A stretch of DNA of 47,949 nt, taken from positions 1-47,949 of the forward strand of contig JBHLPI010000007.1 in assembly GCA_048939595.1 (NCBI GenBank), read 5' to 3'. Each line of letters opens with the position of its first letter. The first letter of the stretch is position 1. This DNA is from Hermodarchaeum sp048939595 (GTDB taxonomy: Archaea > Asgardarchaeota > Hermodarchaeia > Hermodarchaeales > Hermodarchaeaceae). The position numbers and the translations under genes are program-made. Below the pieces are notes generated by a model, which was not told where the DNA came from, made no database searches, and saw only the letters and a program-made list of their open reading frames with translations. Positions 16,514 through 25,138 of this stretch are shown here, piece after piece.

Positions 16514-17410
16514 ATGGAATCCCTCGATACCATCGATGCACACACGCGCTATGTAACACGAATTCTATTTTCTCCTGATAACTCCGTCTTGCTTTCTGCA
16601 GGGATGGACAACCTTGTTCACGTATGGACAGTAAAGGACTGGACTCTAAAGCACACATTTTTTGGTCATACTAGTAGTGTAAATGCGCTTGCAATGACAA
16701 ACGCCAGTGACTTTGTAATAACTGGCTCAACTGATGCAACAATAAAAGTGTGGAATTATTACTCAGGTGATGTTGAATACACCCTAAGTGGCCATCGAAA
16801 AACCGTGTCGACCGTTGCATTATCTTCTTCAGATAAGTTCATTGCATCAGGATCCTATGATGGTCAAGTGAAAATCTGGGATTTTACAACGGGTGATGAA
16901 ATCCTAACTCTTCCCGACATTGGGCGAAACATTAGTGCAGTTCACTTTTCTCCGGATGATAAATACTTGGCCGCTGGGGGATTAGGAGATGATATCTACT
17001 TGTGGGCTTTTCCATCTGGTGAACTCTTAAAGCAGATTAAAGGCCATGAAACGGCTGTGAACGGAGTACAATTTTCTCCAGATGGGAAGCTTCTTGGTTC
17101 ACTCGGGTATGAAGAAACCCTCATCATTAGGGACACAGGAAATTGGGAGCCAATCCATTCTATTAATCTGGAATCTCGTGCCATGGATCTGACCTTTACA
17201 ACAGATAGTAGGAAGGTGGCAGTTGCTATCGATTATGGCGTCCGTATGTGGAATCTACGGACAGGTGATCTTGACAAGCAATATGAGGTCCCTGTCAAAG
17301 GTGTCTATTCTGTTGCTGTTTCACCCACCCGACACTGGCTAGCAGTTGGGGCCTCTGATGGCAAAGTTCGAATCTGGGAAATTCGAAAGACTTCAAAAAA
17401 TCCCCAGTAA
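16514..17410 (+). CDS. seven-bladed WD40 repeat protein
   Basis: This protein of about 298 residues from ATG 16514 consists of consecutive WD40 blades: DNLVHVWTV, DATIKVWNYYSGD, DGQVKIWDFTTGD, GDDIYLWAFPSGE, EETLIIRDTG, DYGVRMWNLRTGD and DGKVRIWEI, with GH dipeptides opening most blades. It is a single seven-bladed propeller with no other domain, signal or membrane segment, so it is likely a cytoplasmic protein-interaction scaffold. Such bare propellers are common in eukaryotes. The partner is not evident; neighbours are a reductase and a candidate RNA. GTG at 16472 would add 14 residues but does not fit the TATA position. Confidence 0.92.
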   Translation: MESLDTIDAHTRYVTRILFSPDNSVLLSAGMDNLVHVWTVKDWTLKHTFFGHTSSVNALAMTNASDFVITGSTDATIKVWNYYSGDVEYTLSGHRKTVSTVALSSSDKFIASGSYDGQVKIWDFTTGDEILTLPDIGRNISAVHFSPDDKYLAAGGLGDDIYLWAFPSGELLKQIKGHETAVNGVQFSPDGKLLGSLGYEETLIIRDTGNWEPIHSINLESRAMDLTFTTDSRKVAVAIDYGVRMWNLRTGDLDKQYEVPVKGVYSVAVSPTRHWLAVGASDGKVRIWEIRKTSKNPQ

Positions 17411-17449
17411 CTTCACCCTTTCTATTGAAGATGAAATGATGGAGACCTC

Positions 17450-17620
17450 ACCATCCCGGCCTTGATACCGGAGGGATCATCGGGACTCCCCTGATGCTTC
17501 CCAGGCATCTGCTGCGTTACTAATCGGAAAAGGAGCGAGGGCGTCGGAGGTTAAGCGGCGCCCTCCGCCAAGAGGCAAACGCCAAGAGTATTGCCTAATT
17601 TAGAATCGTTAGTAACACAT
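17450..17620 (-). ncRNA. candidate structured RNA between convergent genes
   Basis: The 276-bp gap between the WD40 gene and the GT-C-like gene is GC-richer than its flanks and full of paired arms. An enclosing helix (17516-17523 with 17609-17616, 8 bp) holds a hairpin of 7-10 bp (17537-17543 with 17559-17565) and one of 6 bp (17573-17578 with 17591-17596), forming a three-way junction. Two further hairpins lie at 17453-17477 and 17478-17496. A strong TATA element (minus strand, 17641-17648) sits about 25 bp before the outer helix, so a minus-strand transcript starting near 17620 is favoured; a T-rich tract at 17631-17644 could end a plus transcript. No family (tRNA, RNase P, SRP, riboswitch) was recognised. 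Confidence 0.4.
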
Positions 17621-17640
17621 AGCTATTGGCTTCGGTTTCT

Positions 17641-17648
17641 TTTTATAT
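17641..17648 (-). promoter_or_regulatory. candidate TATA box for the structured RNA
   Basis: Read on the minus strand the segment is CGATATAAAAAGAAA, one of the best TATA elements in the window. It lies downstream of the GT-C-like gene's stop, where that gene needs no promoter, and about 25 bp upstream of the first base of the outer RNA helix. Confidence 0.45.
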
Positions 17649-17686
17649 CGCTGGTGTATTGAAAGGCACATCTCGAACCTGTATTC

Positions 17687-18907
17687 CTAAAGGCGCGAGA
17701 TCTCATCTACTCCCATCATACGAGGTGCCTGTAAAAATTGCTTAACTGCTCCTCGCATATCAATCCAGCTAAAAGCAACGAGAAGTGAGAACCCAACATA
17801 GGACGCACCAAACCATCTCCAAACTGCATACTCCATCCAGTACCGCGCAAAGTCTGTTATGTGAGTGCTCGCTGCAAAAAGGATTGGAATAAGCCAAAGA
17901 ACGAGGGCAAGAGCCAACAATGGTACTGGTGCCATTTGTTGTTTTCGAATCAGTTTGAATATCCACCGACCGATTGTACCCCACACAATAATTACTTGGA
18001 AGACTAATATTGTATAGAATATAGGAATGGGGATGAAAGCAGGTATCGGATTGGTCGGATAATAGCCATTGAAGGTGGCCGGTGCAAAGACATTGTAGGA
18101 AAGTAAGCCAAATCCAAACCAGATAAAACTTCCCAGATTAAGTAAGAACTCAGGTCCACTTGCACTAAGCATCATGGTCGGGTCAGGAATCGGTTGGGCA
18201 ATAAGGGTGTGAATAAAGTAAAGACCCCCTGCAACGATGTTGAGGGCCGTCACTACTCCTGCTGAGCGCCATTGGCGTCGTAAGAGGAAGAAAACCAGAA
18301 TTGCGGGTAGAGCAAAAACAAAGGTCTCTTTGATTAGAAAGGCAACGGCAATTGCTGTTCCTGCTAGCCAGGGATGATCTGTCCAAGCCCAATACACAGC
18401 TAGAATAACGAATGGCATCGCAAATAAGGCAATTTGAAAGAGTGGGATGACATTGAAGAAAAATGCGTATTGGACAAAACTAGCTGCTAGGGCAGCCCAT
18501 CCGGATCCAGTGATTCTGTTTACAACCCAAAAAGTCAGAATGAGATTAAAGGCAGCCATACAAACACAAACAAGACTAAGAGGGAACACAAACCCTGATC
18601 CTGCCCAACCGGTCAAAAAGGCAATGGGATAAAAGACCAATGGAGTGCGAAATATCCGCAGGTCCCCAAGGTCTCCGGTCACGACAGCGGCATGGCGCCA
18701 GGCGGAGTAAAAATCTTCACCGTTTATCATGTAATAGATAACGGTCTTATGCATGGTATCATCGTCAAGGGCAAATTTGGGGACGAATTCGACGCCCCAT
18801 GAATAGGATAGAAAAATGACCCAAATAATTCCTGCTACTGAAAGGAAGACAATAAAGGCGGCTACTCCTTCTCGACGAAGGAAATCATTCAGAGATAGCT
18901 CGGACAT
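17687..18907 (-). CDS. polytopic membrane protein, probable GT-C-type glycosyltransferase
   Basis: 406 residues with about ten membrane spans. After the first span a loop carries ALDDDTMHK (Asp48-50) followed by NGEDFYSAWRHAAV, as in the first external loop of GT-C (dolichyl-phosphate-sugar dependent) transferases, which have catalytic acidic residues there. Other loops are short and the C-terminus is basic and cytoplasmic. GT-C enzymes add mannose or other sugars to glycans outside the membrane. The fold is inferred from pattern; a transporter or polymerase is possible. It ends with the small HTH gene 75 bp upstream on the same strand. Confidence 0.5.
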   Translation of the reverse strand: MSELSLNDFLRREGVAAFIVFLSVAGIIWVIFLSYSWGVEFVPKFALDDDTMHKTVIYYMINGEDFYSAWRHAAVVTGDLGDLRIFRTPLVFYPIAFLTGWAGSGFVFPLSLVCVCMAAFNLILTFWVVNRITGSGWAALAASFVQYAFFFNVIPLFQIALFAMPFVILAVYWAWTDHPWLAGTAIAVAFLIKETFVFALPAILVFFLLRRQWRSAGVVTALNIVAGGLYFIHTLIAQPIPDPTMMLSASGPEFLLNLGSFIWFGFGLLSYNVFAPATFNGYYPTNPIPAFIPIPIFYTILVFQVIIVWGTIGRWIFKLIRKQQMAPVPLLALALVLWLIPILFAASTHITDFARYWMEYAVWRWFGASYVGFSLLVAFSWIDMRGAVKQFLQAPRMMGVDEISRL

Positions 18908-18982
18908 TGAGTCACCTATTTACAGTGATATTCTGTCCTACTATTGTATAACTATTCAAAAGAGTTCGGCTTCTACACAGAA

Positions 18983-19333
18983 TTATGTATGAGTACAGGC
19001 TGTACAATCCTGGGAGGTTTCTGCACCACAGACTGCACAGCTTTCTCGGACCTGTTTACAAATACTGCATACTTCTTTGGTGATTTGGTCTCCTGTAACA
19101 GTAGCTTTACTAATTTTGTGGGCTAATGTGCTGATGGCCTCTTGCACATGTTTCCCTAGCACCACAGACGATCCACGTTCGCCTTTCATGTAATGGGAGA
19201 TGGTCGCTTCAGTGGTTCCGAGAACCTTCGACACTTGGACTTGAGTCATTCCCTCGTTTACAAGCGCTTGTGCTAATGATGACTTGATCGCTGGAAGCGC
19301 TTTCCAAACCACTGTTTCACAAGGAAATGCCAT
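18983..19333 (-). CDS. HTH transcriptional regulator with a Cys-rich tail (COG2522-like)
   Basis: 116 residues opening FPCETVVWKALPAIKSSLAQALVNEG, the hallmark start of the archaeal COG2522 regulators, then an XRE-type helix-turn-helix (TQVQVSKVLGTTEATISHYMKGERG). The tail has five cysteines (CSICKQVRESCAVCG and TSQDCTAC), suggesting an Fe-S or zinc sensor. TTG 19339 and ATG 19333 are in frame; the AGGAG lies 9 nt from the ATG but only 3 nt from the TTG, so ATG is chosen. It is divergent from the helicase gene, and an inverted repeat at 19369-19381 lies between them. Confidence 0.85.
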   Translation of the reverse strand: MAFPCETVVWKALPAIKSSLAQALVNEGMTQVQVSKVLGTTEATISHYMKGERGSSVVLGKHVQEAISTLAHKISKATVTGDQITKEVCSICKQVRESCAVCGAETSQDCTACTHT

Positions 19334-19368
19334 TTCCAAAATCTCCTATTTGAATAACGGTCTGAATA

Positions 19369-19381
19369 TTAACAATGTTAA
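19369..19381. promoter_or_regulatory. inverted repeat between the regulator and helicase genes
   Basis: TTAACAATGTTAA is a 5-3-5 inverted repeat 36 bp upstream of the regulator's ATG and far from the helicase start. This is a plausible autoregulatory site for the HTH protein. Confidence 0.35.
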
Positions 19382-19474
19382 GTTGATGGTTCGTATATCG
19401 AATTTAAGTCTTAGCCACTCACTAATCTGTGACTTCATAAGGCACAATTACGGATTTCTAACGGTTTTCCGAAT

Positions 19475-19484
19475 ATATATAAAC
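19475..19484 (+). promoter_or_regulatory. candidate TATA box of the helicase gene
   Basis: GAATATATATAAACC lies 34-43 bp before the GTG at 19518, giving a leader of only about 13 nt. Confidence 0.5.
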
Positions 19485-19517
19485 CAAAATTCGAAACGCA
19501 CGTAATCCCTCATACTG

Positions 19518-21287
19518 GTGACCCATGTGGCTGACAAACCAAAGTTCACACCACGTCTCTATCAACTTAATGCGAGAGACCAAATTCTAGCCACTCTAGA
19601 TACTACTGATAAGCGTGTGTTTCTCGTGCTTCTGCCAACAGGTATGGGAAAAACCCTTATCTCAACCCTCACTCTTGACCTCTTCTTTGAACAGGGAATT
19701 CTTGAAGGGAATGAAAAGGTTCTCTTCCTCGTGCAAGATCGGAAACTCAAACACCAATTATACGAAATGGCTAAGGCCTACGGCCTTTCGTCCCATGGCT
19801 ATCTGTTCATGTTAGATGATCAGAAAAGCCTTCCCAGTCAAATGGCGCGACAACATTCTGCAATGGCTCGTTTTATCTTTTCCACACCGGTTTTGCTTAT
19901 GAACGCTGTAACAGGGAGGCATAAACGGATTGACAAAGAGACCCTTGATAAGGTTAAGGTCGTTATCATAGATGAAATCCTCGACATATTTGCGCAAAGC
20001 TATGGCAAAAAGCGTCCACGCGAAGAAACCATCGCTTATATTGAGAATCGCTTTGGAAATGGGCGGAAATTCCACCAGATTATCACTGATTTAAAACATG
20101 AGCTCAATGGAACGAATACTCTTGATTATGAAATCAATGAAACTCGCTTGGCTGAACAAGTGATTCAGGAGTTTAGCTTCCAGAACTATCGAATGAATAA
20201 AACCTACGAGCCCATCCTCCAATATCTCAACCTCCTTGGTTCCCATTCCAACCGTATCGTCATCGGATTGACGGCCTCTCTTTCACAGGATGCAAAAATC
20301 GGTTTACTAAAGAAGACCTTTGGTGGCGATAAACACGTTGCAGAAATTCGACCTATTGGAGATGACTTTGAAGCCTTTCAACCTGCATATGAATTAAAAC
20401 GAATTCGGGTCTTTGATGAATGGATAACAACCGTTGATAATCTAATCTCAGATGTCAAAAGAGCCCAATTACGACGTTTGAATAGTGCATATAAAATAAT
20501 TACAGGAAATCCCAAAATTCCTAGTGACCGTATACTCCTCTTTATTATTGACTTGCTCGGAAAAAAAACTCCGAAGACTAAACTCTTAGAACATTTCAAT
20601 GGAGACGAACAACAGCTGAAGGTAATTTTAGCCATCGCGAGAGCTTATCTTCTTATGACCGTGGCTCGTCAACATCTTCTCGAAGGCACCTTCCGCTCGT
20701 TTAGCACCTTCATTAACAACACAACAAATCGTATCCTTCTCAGCAACTCTGAATTCTCATTGATAAAAGAAAAAGTGGCGGAAAGGGCAGAAAACCAAGT
20801 TCCTGATCAGAAAGAAGACCGTCTTCTTTATTGGCTAGCTCGCTTCAATAGTCAGGGAAAACGAGCCCTTATCTTATGCCGTTTTGTCGAGATGACGCGC
20901 TTCCTCTCACGACGTGCCACTGAACAAGGAATCACGAGCACATACATACATGGTAGAATGAGTGGCACCCAACAATATTCGCAAATTAAAGCGTTCAAAT
21001 CGGGGCAAGTATCCACCTTGTTCGCCTCGGAGCGATTGATAGAGAAAGGCACTGATTTACCAGAAGCTGATGTGGGAATCTATTATGGTACAACGTTGTC
21101 TTTAGCTCGATACGAACAAAGTCTTGGTCGAATTCGAAGTAACCTCCAAAACATCAAAACCCTCTATACCCTAAGCTATAATCAGACCATTGAATCCGAG
21201 AAGTCGCTGAAACGTGACACCATGTTTCTAGAGCTTATTGGTAAACGGTTGAACCTCGCGGATGGTAATGGTCGGGGAACAAGCTAG
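19518..21287 (+). CDS. SF2 helicase, Hef/FANCM-like architecture with an altered motif II
   Basis: 589 residues. Motif I is PTGMGKT (40-46); motif II reads DEIL (152-155) where DEAD, DEAH or DECH is usual; motif III is LTAS; motif VI is QSLGRIRS near 540. A helical insert of about 170 residues separates the two RecA-like lobes, as in Hef, MPH1 and RIG-I relatives. Such enzymes remodel forked or branched DNA. The nuclease and HhH domains of archaeal Hef are absent. GTG start. The divergent Cys-tailed HTH gene may control it. It could instead belong to a defence-type helicase group. Confidence 0.78.
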   Translation: MTHVADKPKFTPRLYQLNARDQILATLDTTDKRVFLVLLPTGMGKTLISTLTLDLFFEQGILEGNEKVLFLVQDRKLKHQLYEMAKAYGLSSHGYLFMLDDQKSLPSQMARQHSAMARFIFSTPVLLMNAVTGRHKRIDKETLDKVKVVIIDEILDIFAQSYGKKRPREETIAYIENRFGNGRKFHQIITDLKHELNGTNTLDYEINETRLAEQVIQEFSFQNYRMNKTYEPILQYLNLLGSHSNRIVIGLTASLSQDAKIGLLKKTFGGDKHVAEIRPIGDDFEAFQPAYELKRIRVFDEWITTVDNLISDVKRAQLRRLNSAYKIITGNPKIPSDRILLFIIDLLGKKTPKTKLLEHFNGDEQQLKVILAIARAYLLMTVARQHLLEGTFRSFSTFINNTTNRILLSNSEFSLIKEKVAERAENQVPDQKEDRLLYWLARFNSQGKRALILCRFVEMTRFLSRRATEQGITSTYIHGRMSGTQQYSQIKAFKSGQVSTLFASERLIEKGTDLPEADVGIYYGTTLSLARYEQSLGRIRSNLQNIKTLYTLSYNQTIESEKSLKRDTMFLELIGKRLNLADGNGRGTS

Positions 21288-21381
21288 ATTAAATATGCAA
21301 CGTGCATGAAAGGTTTGAGAGGAAGCATCAATAAGTCCTTAGGCAAAGGAGATCTATTAGACTTAGCTGTGGAGGCCTTTG

Positions 21382-22656
21382 ATGAATCCAGAAGATATGC
21401 GTCGCGACCTACCTATCACTCAACAATACATCTACCTCGATAACGCTGCAACAACTCCTGTTCCTCGTCCAGTTATTGATGCAACAATTGAATACTTCGA
21501 AGAATATTGTGCAAATGTAGAAAGAGGTACCTACTCGATTGCGGCTAAGGCTTCTGAAGTGTGCGATGCGGCTCGAGAAGAAATTGCTACTCGGTTACTC
21601 CATTGTGATGTTGAGGAATTCATCTTTACACGAAACCAAACTCAAGCCGCAAACCATGTTGCCTATGCTCTGGAACATCAGTTTCTCAATCGATGGAGCA
21701 CAGGCTTCAAATTTGCACCTCCGCTAGTTTCATGGACGCCCGATAGTAAAATTGTGACTACTCTCCTAGAGCACCATTCCAACTTTTTGCCCTGGATGCG
21801 GTTAGCAAAGTATGTCAATGCCCACTTTCACACAATAACACCCACGAAAGAGGGACGACTATTACCTGAAATGTTTGCAGAAGCTGTTGATGAAAATACA
21901 AAATTAGTAGCTTTTCAGCATGCTTCGAATGCTATTGGTACCAAACATGATGTTCCTGCGATAATCCGGACAATTAAATCGCAAAATCCGCGATGTCTGG
22001 TTTTCATTGATGGTGCCCAAGGGGCCGGTCATATGCCAGTTGATGTTAAAGCATTAGACTGTGACTTCTATTCTTTTTCAGGACATAAAGGTCCTCTAGG
22101 ACCTCCCGGGTGTGGTGGTCTTTATGTTCGTGATGAACTGCTGCAGCGAATGGCACCAGCCGAAGTGGGGGGAGGGGCAATTGCATCTGTAACCGCGGAG
22201 GATTATATGCTTCGTAGTGACCATCGGGCTCGTCGATGGGATGCAGGAACCCCCAACATCATTGGACTCATTGCACTCGGTGCTGCTGTTAAGTATCTTA
22301 ATCGGATTGGCATCGACCGCGTGGAAGAGCATGAACACAAGCTAACCAAACATCTTCTAGACGAGATACGTGAGATCCCCCACGTCCATGTGTATGGTCC
22401 CAAGGAGGATATGACTTGGAAGGTAGGGGCAGTTTGCTTTAACATCGAAGGCTGGGTATCTCATGATGTAAGTCTTGCTTTAGATTCCCAATGGAAAATT
22501 CTAACTCGAGCAGGACATCATTGCTGTCAACCCTTCATGCGACTTCTCGGTGTGTTAGACCACTATAATGGTAATGTGCGAGCTAGTTTTCATTACTTTA
22601 ATCTTGTCGAAGAAATCGATACTCTTATCGAAGCTATTAAGACTCTAGCGGGCTAG
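21382..22656 (+). CDS. SufS-like cysteine desulfurase (aminotransferase class V)
   Basis: A 424-residue PLP enzyme with YLDNAATTPVP, FIDGAQGAGHMPVD, the Schiff-base Lys236 in FSGHKGPLGPPG, and GHHCCQPFMRLLG, where Cys381 aligns with the persulfide Cys of SufS. Cysteine desulfurases supply sulfur to Fe-S clusters, tRNA thiolation and thiolated cofactors. GHKGPLGPPG replaces the usual GHKLYGPTG, so a variant substrate is possible. TTG 21379 and ATG 21382 are both available; GGAGG lies 6 nt before the ATG. Its stop overlaps the E1-like gene stop by 4 bp in convergent orientation. Confidence 0.87.
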   Translation: MNPEDMRRDLPITQQYIYLDNAATTPVPRPVIDATIEYFEEYCANVERGTYSIAAKASEVCDAAREEIATRLLHCDVEEFIFTRNQTQAANHVAYALEHQFLNRWSTGFKFAPPLVSWTPDSKIVTTLLEHHSNFLPWMRLAKYVNAHFHTITPTKEGRLLPEMFAEAVDENTKLVAFQHASNAIGTKHDVPAIIRTIKSQNPRCLVFIDGAQGAGHMPVDVKALDCDFYSFSGHKGPLGPPGCGGLYVRDELLQRMAPAEVGGGAIASVTAEDYMLRSDHRARRWDAGTPNIIGLIALGAAVKYLNRIGIDRVEEHEHKLTKHLLDEIREIPHVHVYGPKEDMTWKVGAVCFNIEGWVSHDVSLALDSQWKILTRAGHHCCQPFMRLLGVLDHYNGNVRASFHYFNLVEEIDTLIEAIKTLAG

Positions 22657-23408
22657 CCTTTACGGGGGTGGCATTCTCTACACACCGGACAATCCTCATG
22701 ACGGGCAATGGGGAATTGGTCAAAGCGGAGATTATTGAGATCAATAAAGAGAAGGTGTCCCGCAAGTCGCGGAGGTAATCCTAGAATAATATGTAATGCT
22801 TCATGGACTTGGATATTCGCAACGACGCCCAACAATGTGGGATAGACACCAATTGTTTCGCATGTGGGTTGTTGGGAGTCATCAACTCCTCCATAAACAC
22901 ATTCTAAACAAGCGGTTTTTCCTGGAAGTATCGTTGTAAGGTTACCTGTTGCCCCTAGGGCTCCAGCAAAGACATATGGTATTCCAAGTCGACAGCAAGC
23001 CTCGTTTAAAATGTAGCGTGGAGAAAACCGGTCTAGCCCATCAACGACTAAATCCATATCTTGAATTAGCTTATCGACTGTTTCTTCGGTGAGTTGGGTT
23101 TCAGTGGGTTCAATGGTCACATCAGGATTTAGAGTGCCTAAGCGACGTGCGGCAAGGTGAACCTTTGGTTTGTCAAGGTCGGTTTCCCGATAGAGAAATT
23201 GGCGTTGGAGATTTGATGCAGCAACGACATCCGGGTCAACAATTCTCAGATGGCGGATTCCAAGTGTTACTAGCTTAGTTGATGAAATGCTACCCAATCC
23301 GCCGATACCAGCAACTACAACCTTGGCGTTCCGGATTTTCTGAAACCCTTTTTCACCTACATCTCTAAGCACAACAAATCGTGAGTAGCGGTTTGGAATT
23401 TTTGGCAT
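22653..23408 (-). CDS. E1-like ThiF/MoeB family adenylyltransferase
   Basis: 251 residues with GIGGLGS (34-40), DPDVVAASNLQRQFLY (58-73, ATP-site Arg), KPKV and VDGLDRF. CLEC (167-170) and CPVC (240-243) form the structural zinc site, and Cys183 in PTCETIGV is in the catalytic position. These enzymes activate the C-terminal glycine of ubiquitin-like sulfur carriers (ThiS, MoaD, SAMP, Urm1). It lies 20 bp after a long coiled-coil protein gene on the same strand and converges on the SufS-like gene, so a sulfur-relay pair is possible. No ubiquitin-like gene is visible here. Confidence 0.9.
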   Translation of the reverse strand: MPKIPNRYSRFVVLRDVGEKGFQKIRNAKVVVAGIGGLGSISSTKLVTLGIRHLRIVDPDVVAASNLQRQFLYRETDLDKPKVHLAARRLGTLNPDVTIEPTETQLTEETVDKLIQDMDLVVDGLDRFSPRYILNEACCRLGIPYVFAGALGATGNLTTILPGKTACLECVYGGVDDSQQPTCETIGVYPTLLGVVANIQVHEALHIILGLPPRLAGHLLFIDLNNLRFDQFPIARHEDCPVCRECHPRKG

Positions 23409-23428
23409 GAGTGCCTCTCCAAGCGGGG

Positions 23429-24946
23429 CTAGAGGGCTGCCTTCTGTTTTGCTTCTTCAAAAAGTTGTCGACCCTTACTTGTTACCTCAATGTTTGCTGA
23501 GGGAAGTCCACGACCCGCTGTCCGATGAATGGACACAAGTTCCTCTTCTTGAAGGTCTAGGAAGAATTTGTCAAGCCAGGCAGCTAATGAAACTCCCAAT
23601 GATGGACTGAATCCAAGCTCTTTTGCTGATACATTATACTTGCCTTCAACAATTTTTGTTGCAAAGGCTGTTAGGACAATATAGTGCTGGTCCTTTTTAA
23701 GAAGGATATCTTGTATTTGGCTCCGTGCTTCTAAAGCGTTCAGTCGGTCACGCACTTCAGCAAACCGGGCGTATTCCTCCTTCATTTTCTCGAGTTCAGC
23801 CCGGGCATCTTCAAGCTCCTTCTCAAGGTCACTCTTTTCCTTACTGAGACTATCGCGATCGTGGGTTACAGCTTTCAATCCTTTTTGCTCTTCTTCTAAT
23901 TCAGCAATTTTGGCTTCCTGAGTTTCTTTCAGTGAGGTCATTTCTTTTAGTTGAGCCTCAAGATCGGCTATCTGTTTGTTCGCCTTCATAGTTTCAGCCT
24001 TAGCGGTTTCTAACTCCTGTTGTATTTCAGCTACTTTCGAAGTCTCAACTTCCGCCTCCGCTTTCACTGCCTCAAGTTGGGTAACCGATTCCTTGAGCTC
24101 CACAACTTCCTTCTCAACCGTCTTGAGCTTGGTTTCAGCAGTTTGCAGTTTTTCTTCCTTTTCCTGTAATCGTTGCTCAAGGGCTGCTTTGGCTTCTTTA
24201 GCCTGTTCGAGTTCTGTGGATAATGCTTTGAGTTGGTCTTCTAGTTTCTTCTTCTCCGCTGTTGCAGCCGTAGCCGCTGTTGCGGCCGCAGCCGTTGCTG
24301 CTGCTAGTTTTGCATTTGTTTCATCAAGCTGGTGAACTGCAATATCCCGTTCACTCAGTGCCTTCTTACTATCCTCTTGAAGCTTCAGCAGTTCCGCTTC
24401 TGATTTCTTCAAGGATTCTGATAGTTGTTTATTCGTTTCTTGAAGTTTATCAATCCGTCTTGCATCTCGGGTTGACCGTGACTGCATTTGTTTCTCTAAA
24501 TCAGCGATCTTGACACGGGCGTCAGCTAATTCCTTCTCAAGCTCTTCACGAGTTTTCTGTGATGCAGCGATTTCTTCTTGTAACCGTTTTCGAAGCTCTT
24601 CTCGCTCTGATTCCGTCATAGAGGCTAATGCGCTTAGTTCATCAGCTGCCCCAGACAATCCCGCTTTTGCTTGAGTTATTTCTTCAATTTTTGCACGGGC
24701 TTGCTCATTAAAGCGTTTGGACTCTGAAGTTACACCTTCTCGGACATCATTAACAATTGGTCCGCTCAAACGTCCGAAGCCAATCTGTTCCATGCGCTGT
24801 TCAACTCTGTCCGCAATCATCATTAGGCTGCGCTGAAGATCTCGCACAAGCACGTCGAATGCATCAACTAGGTTAGTGGTGAGGACTTCGATTTGGCGTT
24901 TGAGTTCTTCTGAACGTTGAGCTTTATCTGGAGCTTCTTGCGTCAT
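23429..24946 (-). CDS. long coiled-coil protein with a C-terminal winged-helix-like domain
   Basis: 505 residues. A helical N-terminus (1-75, FDVLVRDLQRSLMMIADRVEQRMEQIG) is followed by about 300 residues of heptad-rich coiled coil interrupted by an Ala-rich stretch (AATAAAATAATAATAEKKK). Residues about 410-505 (DILLKKDQHYIVLTAFATKIVEG, then ELVSIHRTAGRGLPSANIEVTSKGRQLFEEA) resemble a winged helix. No Walker motifs, so it is not an SMC protein. It may be a structural or DNA-associated scaffold. It lies 20 bp upstream of the E1-like gene on one strand, so they probably share a transcript. Confidence 0.75.
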   Translation of the reverse strand: MTQEAPDKAQRSEELKRQIEVLTTNLVDAFDVLVRDLQRSLMMIADRVEQRMEQIGFGRLSGPIVNDVREGVTSESKRFNEQARAKIEEITQAKAGLSGAADELSALASMTESEREELRKRLQEEIAASQKTREELEKELADARVKIADLEKQMQSRSTRDARRIDKLQETNKQLSESLKKSEAELLKLQEDSKKALSERDIAVHQLDETNAKLAAATAAAATAATAATAEKKKLEDQLKALSTELEQAKEAKAALEQRLQEKEEKLQTAETKLKTVEKEVVELKESVTQLEAVKAEAEVETSKVAEIQQELETAKAETMKANKQIADLEAQLKEMTSLKETQEAKIAELEEEQKGLKAVTHDRDSLSKEKSDLEKELEDARAELEKMKEEYARFAEVRDRLNALEARSQIQDILLKKDQHYIVLTAFATKIVEGKYNVSAKELGFSPSLGVSLAAWLDKFFLDLQEEELVSIHRTAGRGLPSANIEVTSKGRQLFEEAKQKAAL

Positions 24947-25084
24947 TTAAGCCACCATAATTTAGAGAAACCCTTCTAACCCTTAGTTGAGCTACCGAAC
25001 CTAGATAAGGTTTGCTACGCATACGAAAAATATCAGTGAATTCCTGAAACCTACGCAGTTGCTCTCAAAACTATGCGACCGCAG

Positions 25085-25094
25085 CTTTTATAGG
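25085..25094 (+). promoter_or_regulatory. candidate TATA box of the MIP18 gene
   Basis: CTTTTATAGG lies 45-54 bp before the ATG at 25139 in the 192-bp divergent gap with the coiled-coil gene, giving a leader of about 25 nt. Confidence 0.45.
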
Positions 25095-25138
25095 TGGGCT
25101 CAATATCGAATCGATAATCCAATAAGTAGCTGAGTACA

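Noticed and set aside
17450..17620. tRNA, RNase P or SRP RNA in the structured gap
   Set aside because: No T-arm, no RNase P core sequence and no SRP tetraloop signature could be found, so only a generic structured RNA is reported.
23976..24513. Ser/Ala/Val-rich plus-strand frames across the coiled-coil gene
   Set aside because: They are the mirror of the repetitive coiled-coil codons and hold no independent motif.
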